From Nemertoderma westbladi (taxonomy: Eukaryota; Xenacoelomorpha; Nemertodermatida; Nemertodermatidae), in NCBI GenBank assembly GCA_032718475.1, contig JAUCBJ010007776.1, positions 47,679 to 111,678 of the forward strand: 64,000 nt of DNA, in the 5' to 3' direction. This document shows, piece by piece, positions 17,914 through 30,012 of this stretch. Each line of letters begins with the position of its first letter. Positions within the stretch are counted from its first letter, which is position 1. The notes under the pieces were generated by a model. It searched no databases, was not told the origin of the DNA, and worked only from the letters and a program-made list of their open reading frames with translations. The position numbers and the translations under genes are program-made.

Positions 17914-19579
17914 GGTATCTGGTCGGAAAAGTTGTGCAAAGGGGCGCCTCAAAGCTGATAGTCCTGAAGAACGTGTTGGAAAATGGAAAAATAACTTCAG
18001 CAACTTGCTTGGGCAGCCACCAAACATCGAGGTCAGCCCTACAAGGAAAATATATGACAAGACACTACCTATAGAAACAGGGGACTTCACACCTGCCGAA
18101 CTCCAAAGAAGTATTAAAAGCATGTCCAATAATAAAGCGAGTGGATTAGATGAAATCCCAGCGGAGGTATGGAAAACCGGAGTGCTAAATAGACCATTAT
18201 TGAATGTTTGCAACCGGATGTTAAAAGGGGAAAAGCCACCACCAATTTGGACTAAAGGTCAACTAAAGCCTCTCCCTAAGAAAGGAGACCTCGGCATACC
18301 AACAAACTATCGTGGGATCTGTCTGCTTGTGGTAGCTGCCAAAATATACAATAAAATGATTCTATATAGGATTAGGCCTCACATAGAGAAACTACTGCGT
18401 AAGAGCCAAAACGGATTTCGACCAAGTAGATCAACAATAGCTCAGATACTTGCGCTACGGAGACTGATTGAGGGAATTAAGTCAAAGAATCTCCCTGCAG
18501 TCATGACTTTTGTGGACTTCAAGAAGGCATTCGACTCCATCCATAGAGGTAAAATGCTTGAAATCCTAAGAGCTTATGGAATACCAGAAGTAATTGTTGC
18601 TGGCATTGGATTGTTATATAGTGACACAGAAGCGCAGGTACTCTCACCAGATGGTGAAACTGAGTTTTTCTCAATCCTGGCTGGCGTACTGCAAGGTGAC
18701 ACATTAGCACCATTACTATTTGTAATCGTGCTGGATTACGCAATGAGGACGGCCACAAAGGGTGAAGATCTGGGATTCACACTTCAAGAACGCAGAAGTA
18801 GTAGATATCCGGCAACTACAGTCACAGACACCGACTTTGCGGATGACATCGCCCTGCTCTCTAATACGCTAGCAGATGCACAGCTTCTACTAAATAAAGT
18901 GGAGAGGGCTGCTAAGGAGGTTGGATTGCATATAAATGCTACCAAGACCGAATTCATGACCTTTAATGTTGATGGAAACTTGACAACCATTGATAATAAT
19001 CAACTAAGGAAGGTCGATAACTTCCAGTACCTTGGATCATGGATAGAGAGTAGCAAAAAGGGCATAGAAGTTAGGAAAGCAAAGGCTTGGGTAGCTCTAT
19101 CAAAAATGGATACCATCTGGAAATCAGATCTCTCCAGGCACCTGAAGACTAAGTTCTTTCGAGCGACAGTGGAAAGTGTATTTTTATACGGGGGTGAGAC
19201 CTGGACACTGACAAAATCACTTGAACAACGAATTGATGGTTGCTACACAAGACTACTAAGGGCAGCCCTAAACATCAGCTGGAGACAACACATGACAAAC
19301 GCCGAGCTTTATGGTACAATACCACCTGTATCAACCACCCTCCGTGAACGCAGATTAAGATTCAGTGGGCACTGCTGGCGAAGTAAAGACGAGGTCATAC
19401 CAGATCTACTTCTCTGGCAACCAACTCATGGAAAGCGTAGTCGTGGACGACCGGCCATAACATATATAGATCAACTTGAAAGGGATACTGAACTTGGGAG
19501 AAACGAAATTGCGACAACTATGGAGAATCGGGAAGCCTGGAAGGATCTCATTTACACTGTCCGAGTTCGCTCGACCTAG
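17777..19579 (+). CDS. LINE reverse transcriptase domain, ORF still open
   Basis: About 600 codons open to TAG 19577-19579; the first codon (TTG) is not a true start, and homology begins near 17885. Reverse transcriptase blocks appear in order: LKPLPKKGDLG and NYRGI (blocks 1-2), VDFKKAFDSI with the first catalytic Asp (about residue 246), AGVLQGDTLAPLLF (about 303), TDFADDIALL with the catalytic Asp pair (about 354; FADD in place of the common YADD), INATKTEFMTF, and FQYLGSWI. The C-terminal part (GGETWTLTKSLEQRIDG, then RERRLRFSGHCWR and HGKRSRGRPAITYI) is the conserved tail of such LINEs. All catalytic residues are present, so this part decayed little, yet the element as a whole is broken upstream. 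Confidence 0.9.
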   Translation: MRKLRTILNWPTTSARKSTYRIKLKQLQLLTYIQQQSRLTWQTVNEVSGRKSCAKGRLKADSPEERVGKWKNNFSNLLGQPPNIEVSPTRKIYDKTLPIETGDFTPAELQRSIKSMSNNKASGLDEIPAEVWKTGVLNRPLLNVCNRMLKGEKPPPIWTKGQLKPLPKKGDLGIPTNYRGICLLVVAAKIYNKMILYRIRPHIEKLLRKSQNGFRPSRSTIAQILALRRLIEGIKSKNLPAVMTFVDFKKAFDSIHRGKMLEILRAYGIPEVIVAGIGLLYSDTEAQVLSPDGETEFFSILAGVLQGDTLAPLLFVIVLDYAMRTATKGEDLGFTLQERRSSRYPATTVTDTDFADDIALLSNTLADAQLLLNKVERAAKEVGLHINATKTEFMTFNVDGNLTTIDNNQLRKVDNFQYLGSWIESSKKGIEVRKAKAWVALSKMDTIWKSDLSRHLKTKFFRATVESVFLYGGETWTLTKSLEQRIDGCYTRLLRAALNISWRQHMTNAELYGTIPPVSTTLRERRLRFSGHCWRSKDEVIPDLLLWQPTHGKRSRGRPAITYIDQLERDTELGRNEIATTMENREAWKDLIYTVRVRST

Positions 19580-19655
19580 TAGTAGTTGGAGAATTGGGAA
19601 GCCTGGAAGGATCTCATTTCACTGTCCGAGTTCGCTCGACCTAGTAGTAGTAGTT
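19521..19655 (+). repeat. 66-bp tandem duplication of the LINE 3' end, TAG-rich tail
   Basis: The last codons and tail of the LINE (from TGGAGAATCGG at 19521) are repeated once from 19587 with only a few differences (TCG/TTG and one missing A). Both copies end in CCTAGTAGTAGT. The second ends in a TAG/TTG-rich microsatellite near 19640-19651. Short tandem 3' tails are common for non-poly(A) LINEs; duplication of coding end plus tail suggests slippage during target-primed reverse transcription. Confidence 0.8.
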
Positions 19656-19659
19656 GTAG

Positions 19660-20059
19660 TAACAAATTAATCGTTAAACTTTATTCCATTTTATGTGAAT
19701 ATCGATAATTAAGAATAATAGTTTCTTGGGAAGGTTGACCGATTGGAGTTGGGATGAAGAAGGGAGTTGGAGTTATACTGGTTGATTGGGATATATAGGA
19801 AATTCGTTACGAATAAAATACTGCGATACGAATATCCGTTTTCGTATCATATCGTATCGTATCGTATCCTGTCCCTGATTATAACAGTTAAAAAAAAAAA
19901 AACGAGATATTAATTCGCCAGTGGGGAAAATTCAATAAAGAACATAGCTGGTGTAATTTTAATGAAATCGGAAGTATCTAAATACAATATTATTTCACTT
20001 GTCAACCACCACCAAAAGATAGACGTGCAGGACAGAGATATTAGTCGTAAAAAACTAGA
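19660..20059. other. Spacer with a small (ATCGT)n tract and oligo(A)
   Basis: Noncoding spacer between the LINE tail and the 16-bp array. It contains a (CGTAT)-type microsatellite at about 19843-19869 and a run of about 13 As at 19890-19902. No gene is seen. Confidence 0.5.
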
Positions 20060-21311
20060 CATAGGCCTACTGTATCGTAGGCCTACTGTATCGTAGGCCT
20101 ACTGTATCGTAGGCCTACTGTATCGTAGGCCTACTGTATCGTAGGCCTACTGTATCGTAGGCCTACTGTATCGTAGGCCTACTGTATCGTAGGCCTACTG
20201 TATCGTAGGCCTACTGTATCGTAGGCCTACTGTATCGTAGTCCTACTGTATCGTAGGCCTACTGTAACATAGGCCTACTGTATCGTAGCCCTACTGTATC
20301 GTAGCCCTACTGTATCATAGGCCTACTGTATCATAGGCCTACTGTATCGTAGGCCTACTGTATCGTAGGCCTACTGTATCGTAGGCCTACTGTATCGTAG
20401 GCCTACTGTATCGTAGGCCTACTGTATCATAGGCCTACTGTATCGTAGGCCTACTGTATCGTAGTCCTACTGTATCGTAGTCCTACTGTATCGTAGGCCT
20501 ACTGTATCGTAGGCCTACTGTATCGTAGGCCTACTGTATCGTAGGCCTACTGTATCGTAGGCCTACTGTATCGTAGGCCTACTGTATCGTAGGCCTACTG
20601 TATCGTAGGCCTACTGTATCGTAGGCCCACTGTATCGTAGGCCCACTGTATCGTAGGCCTACTGTATCGTAGGCCTACTGTATCGTAGGCCTACTGTATC
20701 GTAGGCCTACTGTATCGTAGGCCTACTGTATCGTAGGCCTACTGTATCGTAGGCCTACTGTATCGTAGGCCTACTGTATCGTAGGCCTACTGTATCGCAG
20801 GCCTACTGTATCGTAGGCCTACTGTATCGTAGGCCTACTGTATCGTAGGCCTACTGTATCGTAGGCCTACTGTATCGTAGGCCTACTGTATCGTAGGCCT
20901 ACTGTATCGTAGGCCTACTGTATCATAGGCCTACTGTATCGTAGGCCTACTGTATCGTAGTCCTACTGTATCGTAGGCCTACTGTATCGTAGGCCTACTG
21001 TATCGTAGGCCTACTGTATCGTAGGCCTACTGTATCGTAGGCCTACTGTATCGTAGGCCTACTGTATCATAGGCCTACTGTATCGTAGGCCTACTGTATC
21101 GTAGTCCTACTGTATCGTAGGCCTACTGTATCGTAGGCCTACTGTATCGTAGGCCTACTGTATCGTAGGCCTACTGTATCGTAGGCCTACTGTATCGTAG
21201 GCCTACTGTATCGTAGGCCTACTGTATCGTAGGCCTACTGTATCGTAGGCCTACTGTATCGCAGGCCTACTGTATCGTAGGCCTACTGTATCGTAGGCCT
21301 ACTGTATCGTA
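20060..21311. repeat. 16-bp minisatellite with a 10-bp palindrome, about 78 copies
   Basis: Near-perfect tandem copies of AGGCCTACTGTATCGT. Each unit contains the perfect palindrome GTAGGCCTAC (StuI core) joined by TGTATC. Variants recur at a few sites: TAGTCCTAC, ATCATAG, TAGCCCTAC, AGGCCCAC and ATCGCAG. Some variant strings repeat at multiples of 16 bp (for example the CATAG-then-TAGTCC string near 20428, 20923 and 21067, spacings 496 and 144), pointing to segmental amplification within the array. Confidence 0.97.
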
Positions 21312-21759
21312 TTATTAAATCAAAGTAAATTAAATTAGTAAAATATTAGAATATCAAATAATAAACATTTTGTTGAATTTATTGTTAGACAATAAATATT
21401 TGAATCATTTTCGGACATTAAATTACCATTTCTGAGTTTGTAAAGGGTAATATTATTAATAACCATCACTAACAAACTATAACAAATATTGTTTATCAAA
21501 TAACTATATTATAATAACACAATAAATTAGTTTATTAATACAAAACTACCCCTAGCAACGATGAAGCACCCATAGAAACGCAGCGCGTGGATTGCAAAAT
21601 AAATAAATTACTGGAATTAATTTACAGATTGTGATAATTAAGGAGGGGGAACTCTCAAACTGTCGGCAAATTGTTGGGTCTTCAACCAGATATCTCATAA
21701 ATAGCCTGTAGAGAGTTAGTAGATTACATGTAAGGTAGTTAAAATTATATGAGAGGCGA
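21312..21759. other. AT-rich spacer before the giant satellite
   Basis: Strongly AT-rich unique DNA with many short ORF remnants and no domain. A 91-codon minus frame (21552-21827) overlaps the first satellite monomer and has no recognisable feature. Confidence 0.5.
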
Positions 21760-24700
21760 AAATGAATTAAAACACCAGCCATTGTGTGACACGCCCTGTA
21801 GGTCGATCTCAATATCAAATAGGTCAATCAAGTCTAAATGAATTAAAACACCAGTCATTGTGTGACACGCCCTGTAGGTCGATCTCACTGACTATCAAAT
21901 AGGTCAATCAAGTCTAAATGAATTAAAACACCAGCCATTGTGTGACACGCCATGTAGGTCGATCTCAATATCAAATAGGTCAATCAAGTGTAAATGAATT
22001 AAAACACCAGTCATTGTGTGACACGCCCTGTAGGTCGATCTCAATATCAAATAGGTCAATCAAGTGTAAATGAATTAAAACACCAGTCATTGTGTGACAC
22101 GCCCTGTAGGTCGATCTCACTGACTATCAAATAGGTCAATCAAGTCTAAATGAATTAAAACACCAGTCATTGTGTGACACGCCCTGTAGGTCGATCTCAC
22201 TGACTATCAAATAGGTCAATCAAGTCTAAATGAATTAAAACACCAGTCATTGTGTGACACGCCCTGTAGGTCGATCTCACTGACTATCAAATAGGTCAAT
22301 CAAGTCTAAATGAATTAAAATACCAGTCATTGTGTGACACGCCCTGTAGGTCGATCTCAATATCAAATAGGTCAATCAAGTCTAAATGAATTAAAACACC
22401 AGTCATTGTGTGACACGCCCTGTAGGTCGATCTCAATATCAAATAGGTCAATCAAGTCTAAATGAATTAAAACACCAGTCATTGTGTGACACGCCCTGTA
22501 GGTCGATCTCAATATCAAATAGGTCAATCAAGTCTAAATGAATTAAAACACCAGTCATTGTGTGACACGCCCTGTAGGTCGATCTCAATATCAAATAGGT
22601 CAATCAAGTCTAAATGAATTAAAACACCAGTCATTGTGTGACACGCCCTGTAGGTCGATCTCACTGACTATCAAATAGGTCAATCAAGTCTAAATGAATT
22701 AAAACACCAGCCATTGTGTGACACGCCCTGTAGGTCGATCTCACTGACTATCAAATAGGTCAATCAAGTCTAAATGAATTAAAACACCAGTCATTGTGTG
22801 ACACGCCCTGTAGGTCGATCTCACTGACTATCAAATAGGTCAATCAAGTCTAAATGAATTAAAACACCAGTCATTGTGTGACACGCCCTGTAGGTCGATC
22901 TCACTGACTATCAAATAGGTCAATCAAGTCTAAATGAATTAAAACACCAGCCATTGTGTGACACGCCATGTAGGTCGATCTCAATATCAAATAGGTCAAT
23001 CAAGTCTAAATGAATTAAAACACCAGTCATTGTGTGACACGCCCTGTAGGTCGATCTCACTGACTATCAAATAGGTCAATCAAGTCTAAATGAATTAAAA
23101 CACCAGTCATTGTGTGACACGCCCTGTAGGTCGATCTCAATATCAAATAGGTCAATCAAGTCTAAATGAATTAAAATACCAGTCATTGTGTGACACGCCC
23201 TGTAGGTCGATCTCAATATCAAATAGGTCAATCAAGTCTAAATGAATTAAAACACCAGTCATTGTGTGACACGCCCTGTAGGTCGATCTCAATATCAAAT
23301 AGGTCAATCAAGTCTAAATGAATTAAAACACCAGTCATTGTGTGACACGCCCTGTAGGTCGATCTCAATATCAAATAGGTCAATCAAGTCTAAATGAATT
23401 AAAACACCAGTCATTGTGTGACACGCCCTGTAGGTCGATCTCAATATCAAATAGGTCAATCAAGTCTAAATGAATTAAAACACCAGTCATTGTGTGACAC
23501 GCCCTGTAGGTCGATCTCAATATCAAATAGGTCAATCAAGTCTAAATGAATTAAAACACCAGTCATTGTGTGACACGCCCTGTAGGTCGATCTCAATATC
23601 AAATAGGTCAATCAAGTCTAAATGAATTAAAACACCAGTCATTGTGTGACACGCCCTGTAGGTCGATCTCAATATCAAATAGGTCAATCAAGTCTAAATG
23701 AATTAAAACACCAGTCATTGTGTGACACGCCCTGTAGGTCGATCTCAATATCAAATAGGTCAATCAAGTCTAAATGAATTAAAACACCAGTCATTGTGTG
23801 ACACGCCCTGTAGGTCGATCTCAATATCAAATAGGTCAATCAAGTCTAAATGAATTAAAACACCAGTCATTGTGTGACACGCCCTGTAGGTCGATCTCAA
23901 TATCAAATAGGTCAATCAAGTCTAAATGAATTAAAATACCAGTCATTGTGTGACACGCCCTGTAGGTCGATCTCAATATCAAATAGGTCAATCAAGTCTA
24001 AATGAATTAAAACACCAGTCATTGTGTGACACGCCCTGTAGGTCGATCTCAATATCAAATAGGTCAATCAAGTCTAAATGAATTAAAACACCAGTCATTG
24101 TGTGACACGCCCTGTAGGTCGATCTCAATATCAAATAGGTCAATCAAGTCTAAATGAATTAAAATACCAGTCATTGTGTGACACGCCCTGTAGGTCGATC
24201 TCAATATCAAATAGGTCAATCAAGTCTAAATGAATTAAAATACCAGTCATTGTGTGACACGCCCTGTAGGTCGATCTCAATATCAAATAGGTCAATCAAG
24301 TCTAAATGAATTAAAACACCAGTCATTGTGTGACACGCCCTGTAGGTCGATCTCAATATCAAATAGGTCAATCAAGTCTAAATGAATTAAAACACCAGTC
24401 ATTGTGTGACACGCCCTGTAGGTCGATCTCACTGACTATCAAATAGGTCAATCAAGTCTAAATGAATTAAAACACCAGTCATTGTGTGACACGCCCTGTA
24501 GGTCGATCTCAATATCAAATAGGTCAATCAAGTCTAAATGAATTAAAACACCAGTCATTGTTTGACACGCCCTGTAGGTCGATCTCAATATCAAATAGGT
24601 CAATCAAGTCTAAATGAATTAAAACACCAGTCATTGTGTGACACGCCCTGTAGGTCGATCTCAATATCAAATAGGTCAATCAAGTCTAAATGAATTAAAA

Positions 24701-27700
24701 TACCAGTCATTGTGTGACACGCCCTGTAGGTCGATCTCAATATCAAATAGGTCAATCAAGTCTAAATGAATTAAAATACCAGTCATTGTGTGACACGCCC
24801 TGTAGGTCGATCTCACTGACTATCAAATAGGTCAATCAAGTCTAAATGAATTAAAACACCAGCCATTGTGTGACACGCCCTGTAGGTCGATCTCAATATC
24901 AAATAGGTCAATCAAGTCTAAATGAATTAAAACACCAGTCATTGTGTGACACGCCCTGTAGGTCGATCTCAATATCAAATAGGTCAATCAAGTCTAAATG
25001 AATTAAAACACCAGTCATTGTGTGACACGCCCTGTAGGTCGATCTCAATATCAAATAGGTCAATCAAGTCTAAATGAATTAAAACACCAGTCATTGTGTG
25101 ACACGCCATGTAGGTCGATCTCACTGACTATCAAATAGGTCAATCAAGTCTAAATGAATTAAAACACCAGTCATTGTGTGACACGCCATGTAGGTCGATC
25201 TCAATATCAAATAGGTCAATCAAGTCTAAATGAATTAAAACACCAGTCATTGTGTGACACGCCCTGTAGGTCGATCTCAATATCAAATAGGTCAATCAAG
25301 TCTAAATGAATTAAAACACCAGTCATTGTGTGACACGCCCTGTAGGTCGATCTCACTGACTATCAAATAGGTCAATCAAGTCTAAATGAATTAAAACACC
25401 AGTCATTGTGTGACACGCCCTGTAGGTCGATCTCACTGACTATCAAATAGGTCAATCAAGTCTAAATGAATTAAAACACCAGCCATTGTGTGACACGCCC
25501 TGTAGGTCGATCTCACTGACTATCAAATAGGTCAATCAAGTCTAAATGAATTAAAACACCAGCCATTGTGTGACACGCCCTGTAGGTCGATCTCACTGAC
25601 TATCAAATAGGTCAATCAAGTCTAAATGAATTAAAACACCAGTCATTGTGTGACACGCCCTGTAGGTCGATCTCACTGACTATCAAATAGGTCAATCAAG
25701 TCTAAATGAATTAAAACACCAGTCATTGTGTGACACGCCCTGTAGGTCGATCTCAATATCAAATAGGTCAATCAAGTCTAAATGAATTAAAACACCAGTC
25801 ATTGTGTGACACGCCCTGTAGGTCGATCTCAATATCAAATAGGTCAATCAAGTCTAAATGAATTAAAACACCAGTCATTGTGTGACACGCCCTGTAGGTC
25901 GATCTCAATATCAAATAGGTCAATCAAGTCTAAATGAATTAAAACACCAGTCATTGTGTGACACGCCCTGTAGGTCGATCTCAATATCAAATAGGTCAAT
26001 CAAGTCTAAATGAATTAAAACACCAGTCATTGTGTGACACGCCCTGTAGGTCGATCTCACTGACTATCAAATAGGTCAATCAAGTCTAAATGAATTAAAA
26101 CACCAGCCATTGTGTGACACGCCCTGTAGGTCGATCTCACTGACTATCAAATAGGTCAATCAAGTCTAAATGAATTAAAACACCAGTCATTGTGTGACAC
26201 GCCCTGTAGGTCGATCTCACTGACTATCAAATAGGTCAATCAAGTCTAAATGAATTAAAACACCAGCCATTGTGTGACACGCCCTGTAGGTCGATCTCAC
26301 TGACTATCAAATAGGTCAATCAAGTCTAAATGAATTAAAACACCAGTCATTGTGTGACACGCCCTGTAGGTCGATCTCACTGACTATCAAATAGGTCAAT
26401 CAAGTCTAAATGAATTAAAATACCAGTCATTGTGTGACACGCCCTGTAGGTCGATCTCACTGACTATCAAATAGGTCAATCAAGTCTAAATGAATTAAAA
26501 CACCAGCCATTGTGTGACACGCCCTGTAGGTCGATCTCACTGACTATCAAATAGGTCAATCAAGTCTAAATGAATTAAAACACCAGTCATTGTGTGACAC
26601 GCCCTGTAGGTCGATCTCACTGACTATCAAATAGGTCAATCAAGTCTAAATGAATTAAAACACCAGTCATTGTGTGACACGTCCTGTAGGTCGATCTCAA
26701 TATCAAATAGGTCAATCAAGTCTAAATGAATTAAAACACCAGTCATTGTGTGACACGCCCTGTAGGTCGATCTCACTGACTATCAAATAGGTCAATCAAG
26801 TCTAAATGAATTAAAACACCAGTCATTGTGTGACACGTCCTGTAGGTCGATCTCAATATCAAATAGGTCAATCAAGTCTAAATGAATTAAAACACCAGTC
26901 ATTGTGTGACACGCCCTGTAGGTCGATCTCACTGACTATCAAATAGGTCAATCAAGTCTAAATGAATTAAAACACCAGTCATTGTGTGACACGCCCTGTA
27001 GGTCGATCTCACTGACTATCAAATAGGTCAATCAAGTCTAAATGAATTAAAACACCAGCCATTGTGTGACACGCCCTGTAGGTCGATCTCACTGACTATC
27101 AAATAGGTCAATCAAGTCTAAATGAATTAAAACACCAGTCATTGTGTGACACGCCCTGTAGGTCGATCTCACTGACTATCAAATAGGTCAATCAAGTCTA
27201 AATGAATTAAAACACCAGTCATTGTGTGACACGTCCTGTAGGTCGATCTCAATATCAAATAGGTCAATCAAGTCTAAATGAATTAAAACACCAGTCATTG
27301 TGTGACACGCCCTGTAGGTCGATCTCACTGACTATCAAATAGGTCAATCAAGTCTAAATGAATTAAAACACCAGTCATTGTGTGACACGCCCTGTAGGTC
27401 GATCTCACTGACTATCAAATAGGTCAATCAAGTCTAAATGAATTAAAACACCAGCCATTGTGTGACACGCCATGTAGGTCGATCTCAATATCAAATAGGT
27501 CAATCAAGTCTAAATGAATTAAAATACCAGTCATTGTGTGACACGCCCTGTAGGTCGATCTCACTGACTATCAAATAGGTCAATCAAGTCTAAATGAATT
27601 AAAACACCAGTCATTGTGTGACACGCCCTGTAGGTCGATCTCACTGACTATCAAATAGGTCAATCAAGTCTAAATGAATTAAAACACCAGCCATTGTGTG

Positions 27701-28920
27701 ACACGCCATGTAGGTCGATCTCAATATCAAATAGGTCAATCAAGTCTAAATGAATTAAAACACCAGTCATTGTGTGACACGCCCTGTAGGTCGATCTCAC
27801 TGACTATCAAATAGGTCAATCAAGTCTAAATGAATTAAAACACCAGCCATTGTGTGACACGCCATGTAGGTCGATCTCAATATCAAATAGGTCAATCAAG
27901 TCTAAATGAATTAAAATACCAGTCATTGTGTGACACGCCCTGTAGGTCGATCTCACTGACTATCAAATAGGTCAATCAAGTCTAAATGAATTAAAACACC
28001 AGTCATTGTGTGACACGCCCTGTAGGTCGATCTCACTGACTATCAAATAGGTCAATCAAGTCTAAATGAATTAAAACACCAGTCATTGTGTGACACGCCC
28101 TGTAGGTCGATCTCACTGACTATCAAATAGGTCAATCAAGTCTAAATGAATTAAAACACCAGTCATTGTGTGACACGCCCTGTAGGTCGATCTCAATATC
28201 AAATAGGTCAATCAAGTCTAAATGAATTAAAACACCAGTCATTGTGTGACACGCCCTGTAGGTCGATCTCAATATCAAATAGGTCAATCAAGTCTAAATG
28301 AATTAAAATACCAGTCATTGTGTGACACGCCCTGTAGGTCGATCTCACTGACTATCAAATAGGTCAATCAAGTCTAAATGAATTAAAACACCAGTCATTG
28401 TGTGACACGCCCTGTAGGTCGATCTCACTGACTATCAAATAGGTCAATCAAGTCTAAATGAATTAAAACACCAGTCATTGTGTGACACGCCCTGTAGGTC
28501 GATCTCAATATCAAATAGGTCAATCAAGTCTAAATGAATTAAAACACCAGTCATTGTGTGACACGCCCTGTAGGTCGATCTCAATATCAAATAGGTCAAT
28601 CAAGTCTAAATGAATTAAAACACCAGTCATTGTGTGACACGCCCTGTAGGTCGATCTCAATATCAAATAGGTCAATCAAGTCTAAATGAATTAAAACACC
28701 AGTCATTGTGTGACACGCCCTGTAGGTCGATCTCAATATCAAATAGGTCAATCAAGTCTAAATGAATTAAAACACCAGTCATTGTGTGACACGCCCTGTA
28801 GGTCGATCTCAATATCAAATAGGTCAATCAAGTCTAAATGAATTAAAACACCAGTCATTGTGTGACACGCCCTGTAGGTCGATCTCAATATCAAATAGGT
28901 CAATCAAGTCTAAATGAATT

Positions 28921-30012
28921 AAAATACCAGTCATTGTGTGACACGCCCTGTAGGTCGATCTCACTGACTATCAAATAGGTCAATCAAGTCTAAATGAATT
29001 AAAACACCAGCCATTGTGTGACACGCCATGTAGGTCGATCTCAATATCAAATAGGTCAATCAAGTCTAAATGAATTAAAATACCAGTCATTGTGTGACAC
29101 GCCCTGTAGGTCGATCTCACTGACTATCAAATAGGTCAATCAAGTCTAAATGAATTAAAACACCAGTCATTGTGTGACACGCCCTGTAGGTCGATCTCAA
29201 TATCAAATAGGTCAATCAAGTCTAAATGAATTAAAATACCAGTCATTGTGTGACACGCCCTGTAGGTCGATCTCACTGACTATCAAATAGGTCAATCAAG
29301 TCTAAATGAATTAAAACACCAGCCATTGTGTGACACGCCATGTAGGTCGATCTCAATATCAAATAGGTCAATCAAGTCTAAATGAATTAAAATACCAGTC
29401 ATTGTGTGACACGCCCTGTAGGTCGATCTCACTGACTATCAAATAGGTCAATCAAGTCTAAATGAATTAAAACACCAGTCATTGTGTGACACGCCCTGTA
29501 GGTCGATCTCAATATCAAATAGGTCAATCAAGTCTAAATGAATTAAAATACCAGTCATTGTGTGACACGCCCTGTAGGTCGATCTCACTGACTATCAAAT
29601 AGGTCAATCAAGTCTAAATGAATTAAAACACCAGTCATTGTGTGACACGCCCTGTAGGTCGATCTCAATATCAAATAGGTCAATCAAGTCTAAATGAATT
29701 AAAATACCAGTCATTGTGTGACACGCCCTGTAGGTCGATCTCACTGACTATCAAATAGGTCAATCAAGTCTAAATGAATTAAAACACCAGCCATTGTGTG
29801 ACACGCCATGTAGGTCGATCTCAATATCAAATAGGTCAATCAAGTCTAAATGAATTAAAATACCAGTCATTGTGTGACACGCCCTGTAGGTCGATCTCAC
29901 TGACTATCAAATAGGTCAATCAAGTCTAAATGAATTAAAACACCAGTCATTGTGTGACACGCCCTGTAGGTCGATCTCAATATCAAATAGGTCAATCAAG
30001 TCTAAATGAATT
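28921..30012. repeat. Higher-order block: seven 156-bp dimers (80+76)
   Basis: Seven consecutive dimers of one 80-bp monomer carrying TACC and one 76-bp monomer carrying CACC, from 28921 to 30012 (1092 bp = 7 x 156). The second monomer of each dimer alternates between AGCC with CATG and AGTC with CCTG in the order C, T, C, T, T, C, T. This is a true higher-order repeat within the simple satellite. Confidence 0.85.

Larger units (their letters stand above)
16744..19660 (+). mobile_element. APE-type LINE (non-LTR retrotransposon), defective
   Basis: A plus-strand element with an apurinic-like endonuclease domain, a linker, and a reverse transcriptase domain, ending in a short TAG-rich tail with no polyadenylation signal. 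The order EN-RT in one polyprotein and the C-terminal segment RGRPAITYIDQL plus GETWTLTKSLEQRIDG resemble RTE/CR1/Jockey-group elements of invertebrates; the clade is not assigned. It is defective: the endonuclease C-terminus is deleted and two frame changes separate EN from RT. A 24-bp direct repeat lies in the leader (16751-16774 and 16794-16817). No flanking target duplication was identified. Confidence 0.9.

Noticed and set aside
17632-18213. 193-codon minus ORF opposite the LINE
   Set aside because: Antisense shadow of the LINE linker and RT region, which has clear motifs on the plus strand.
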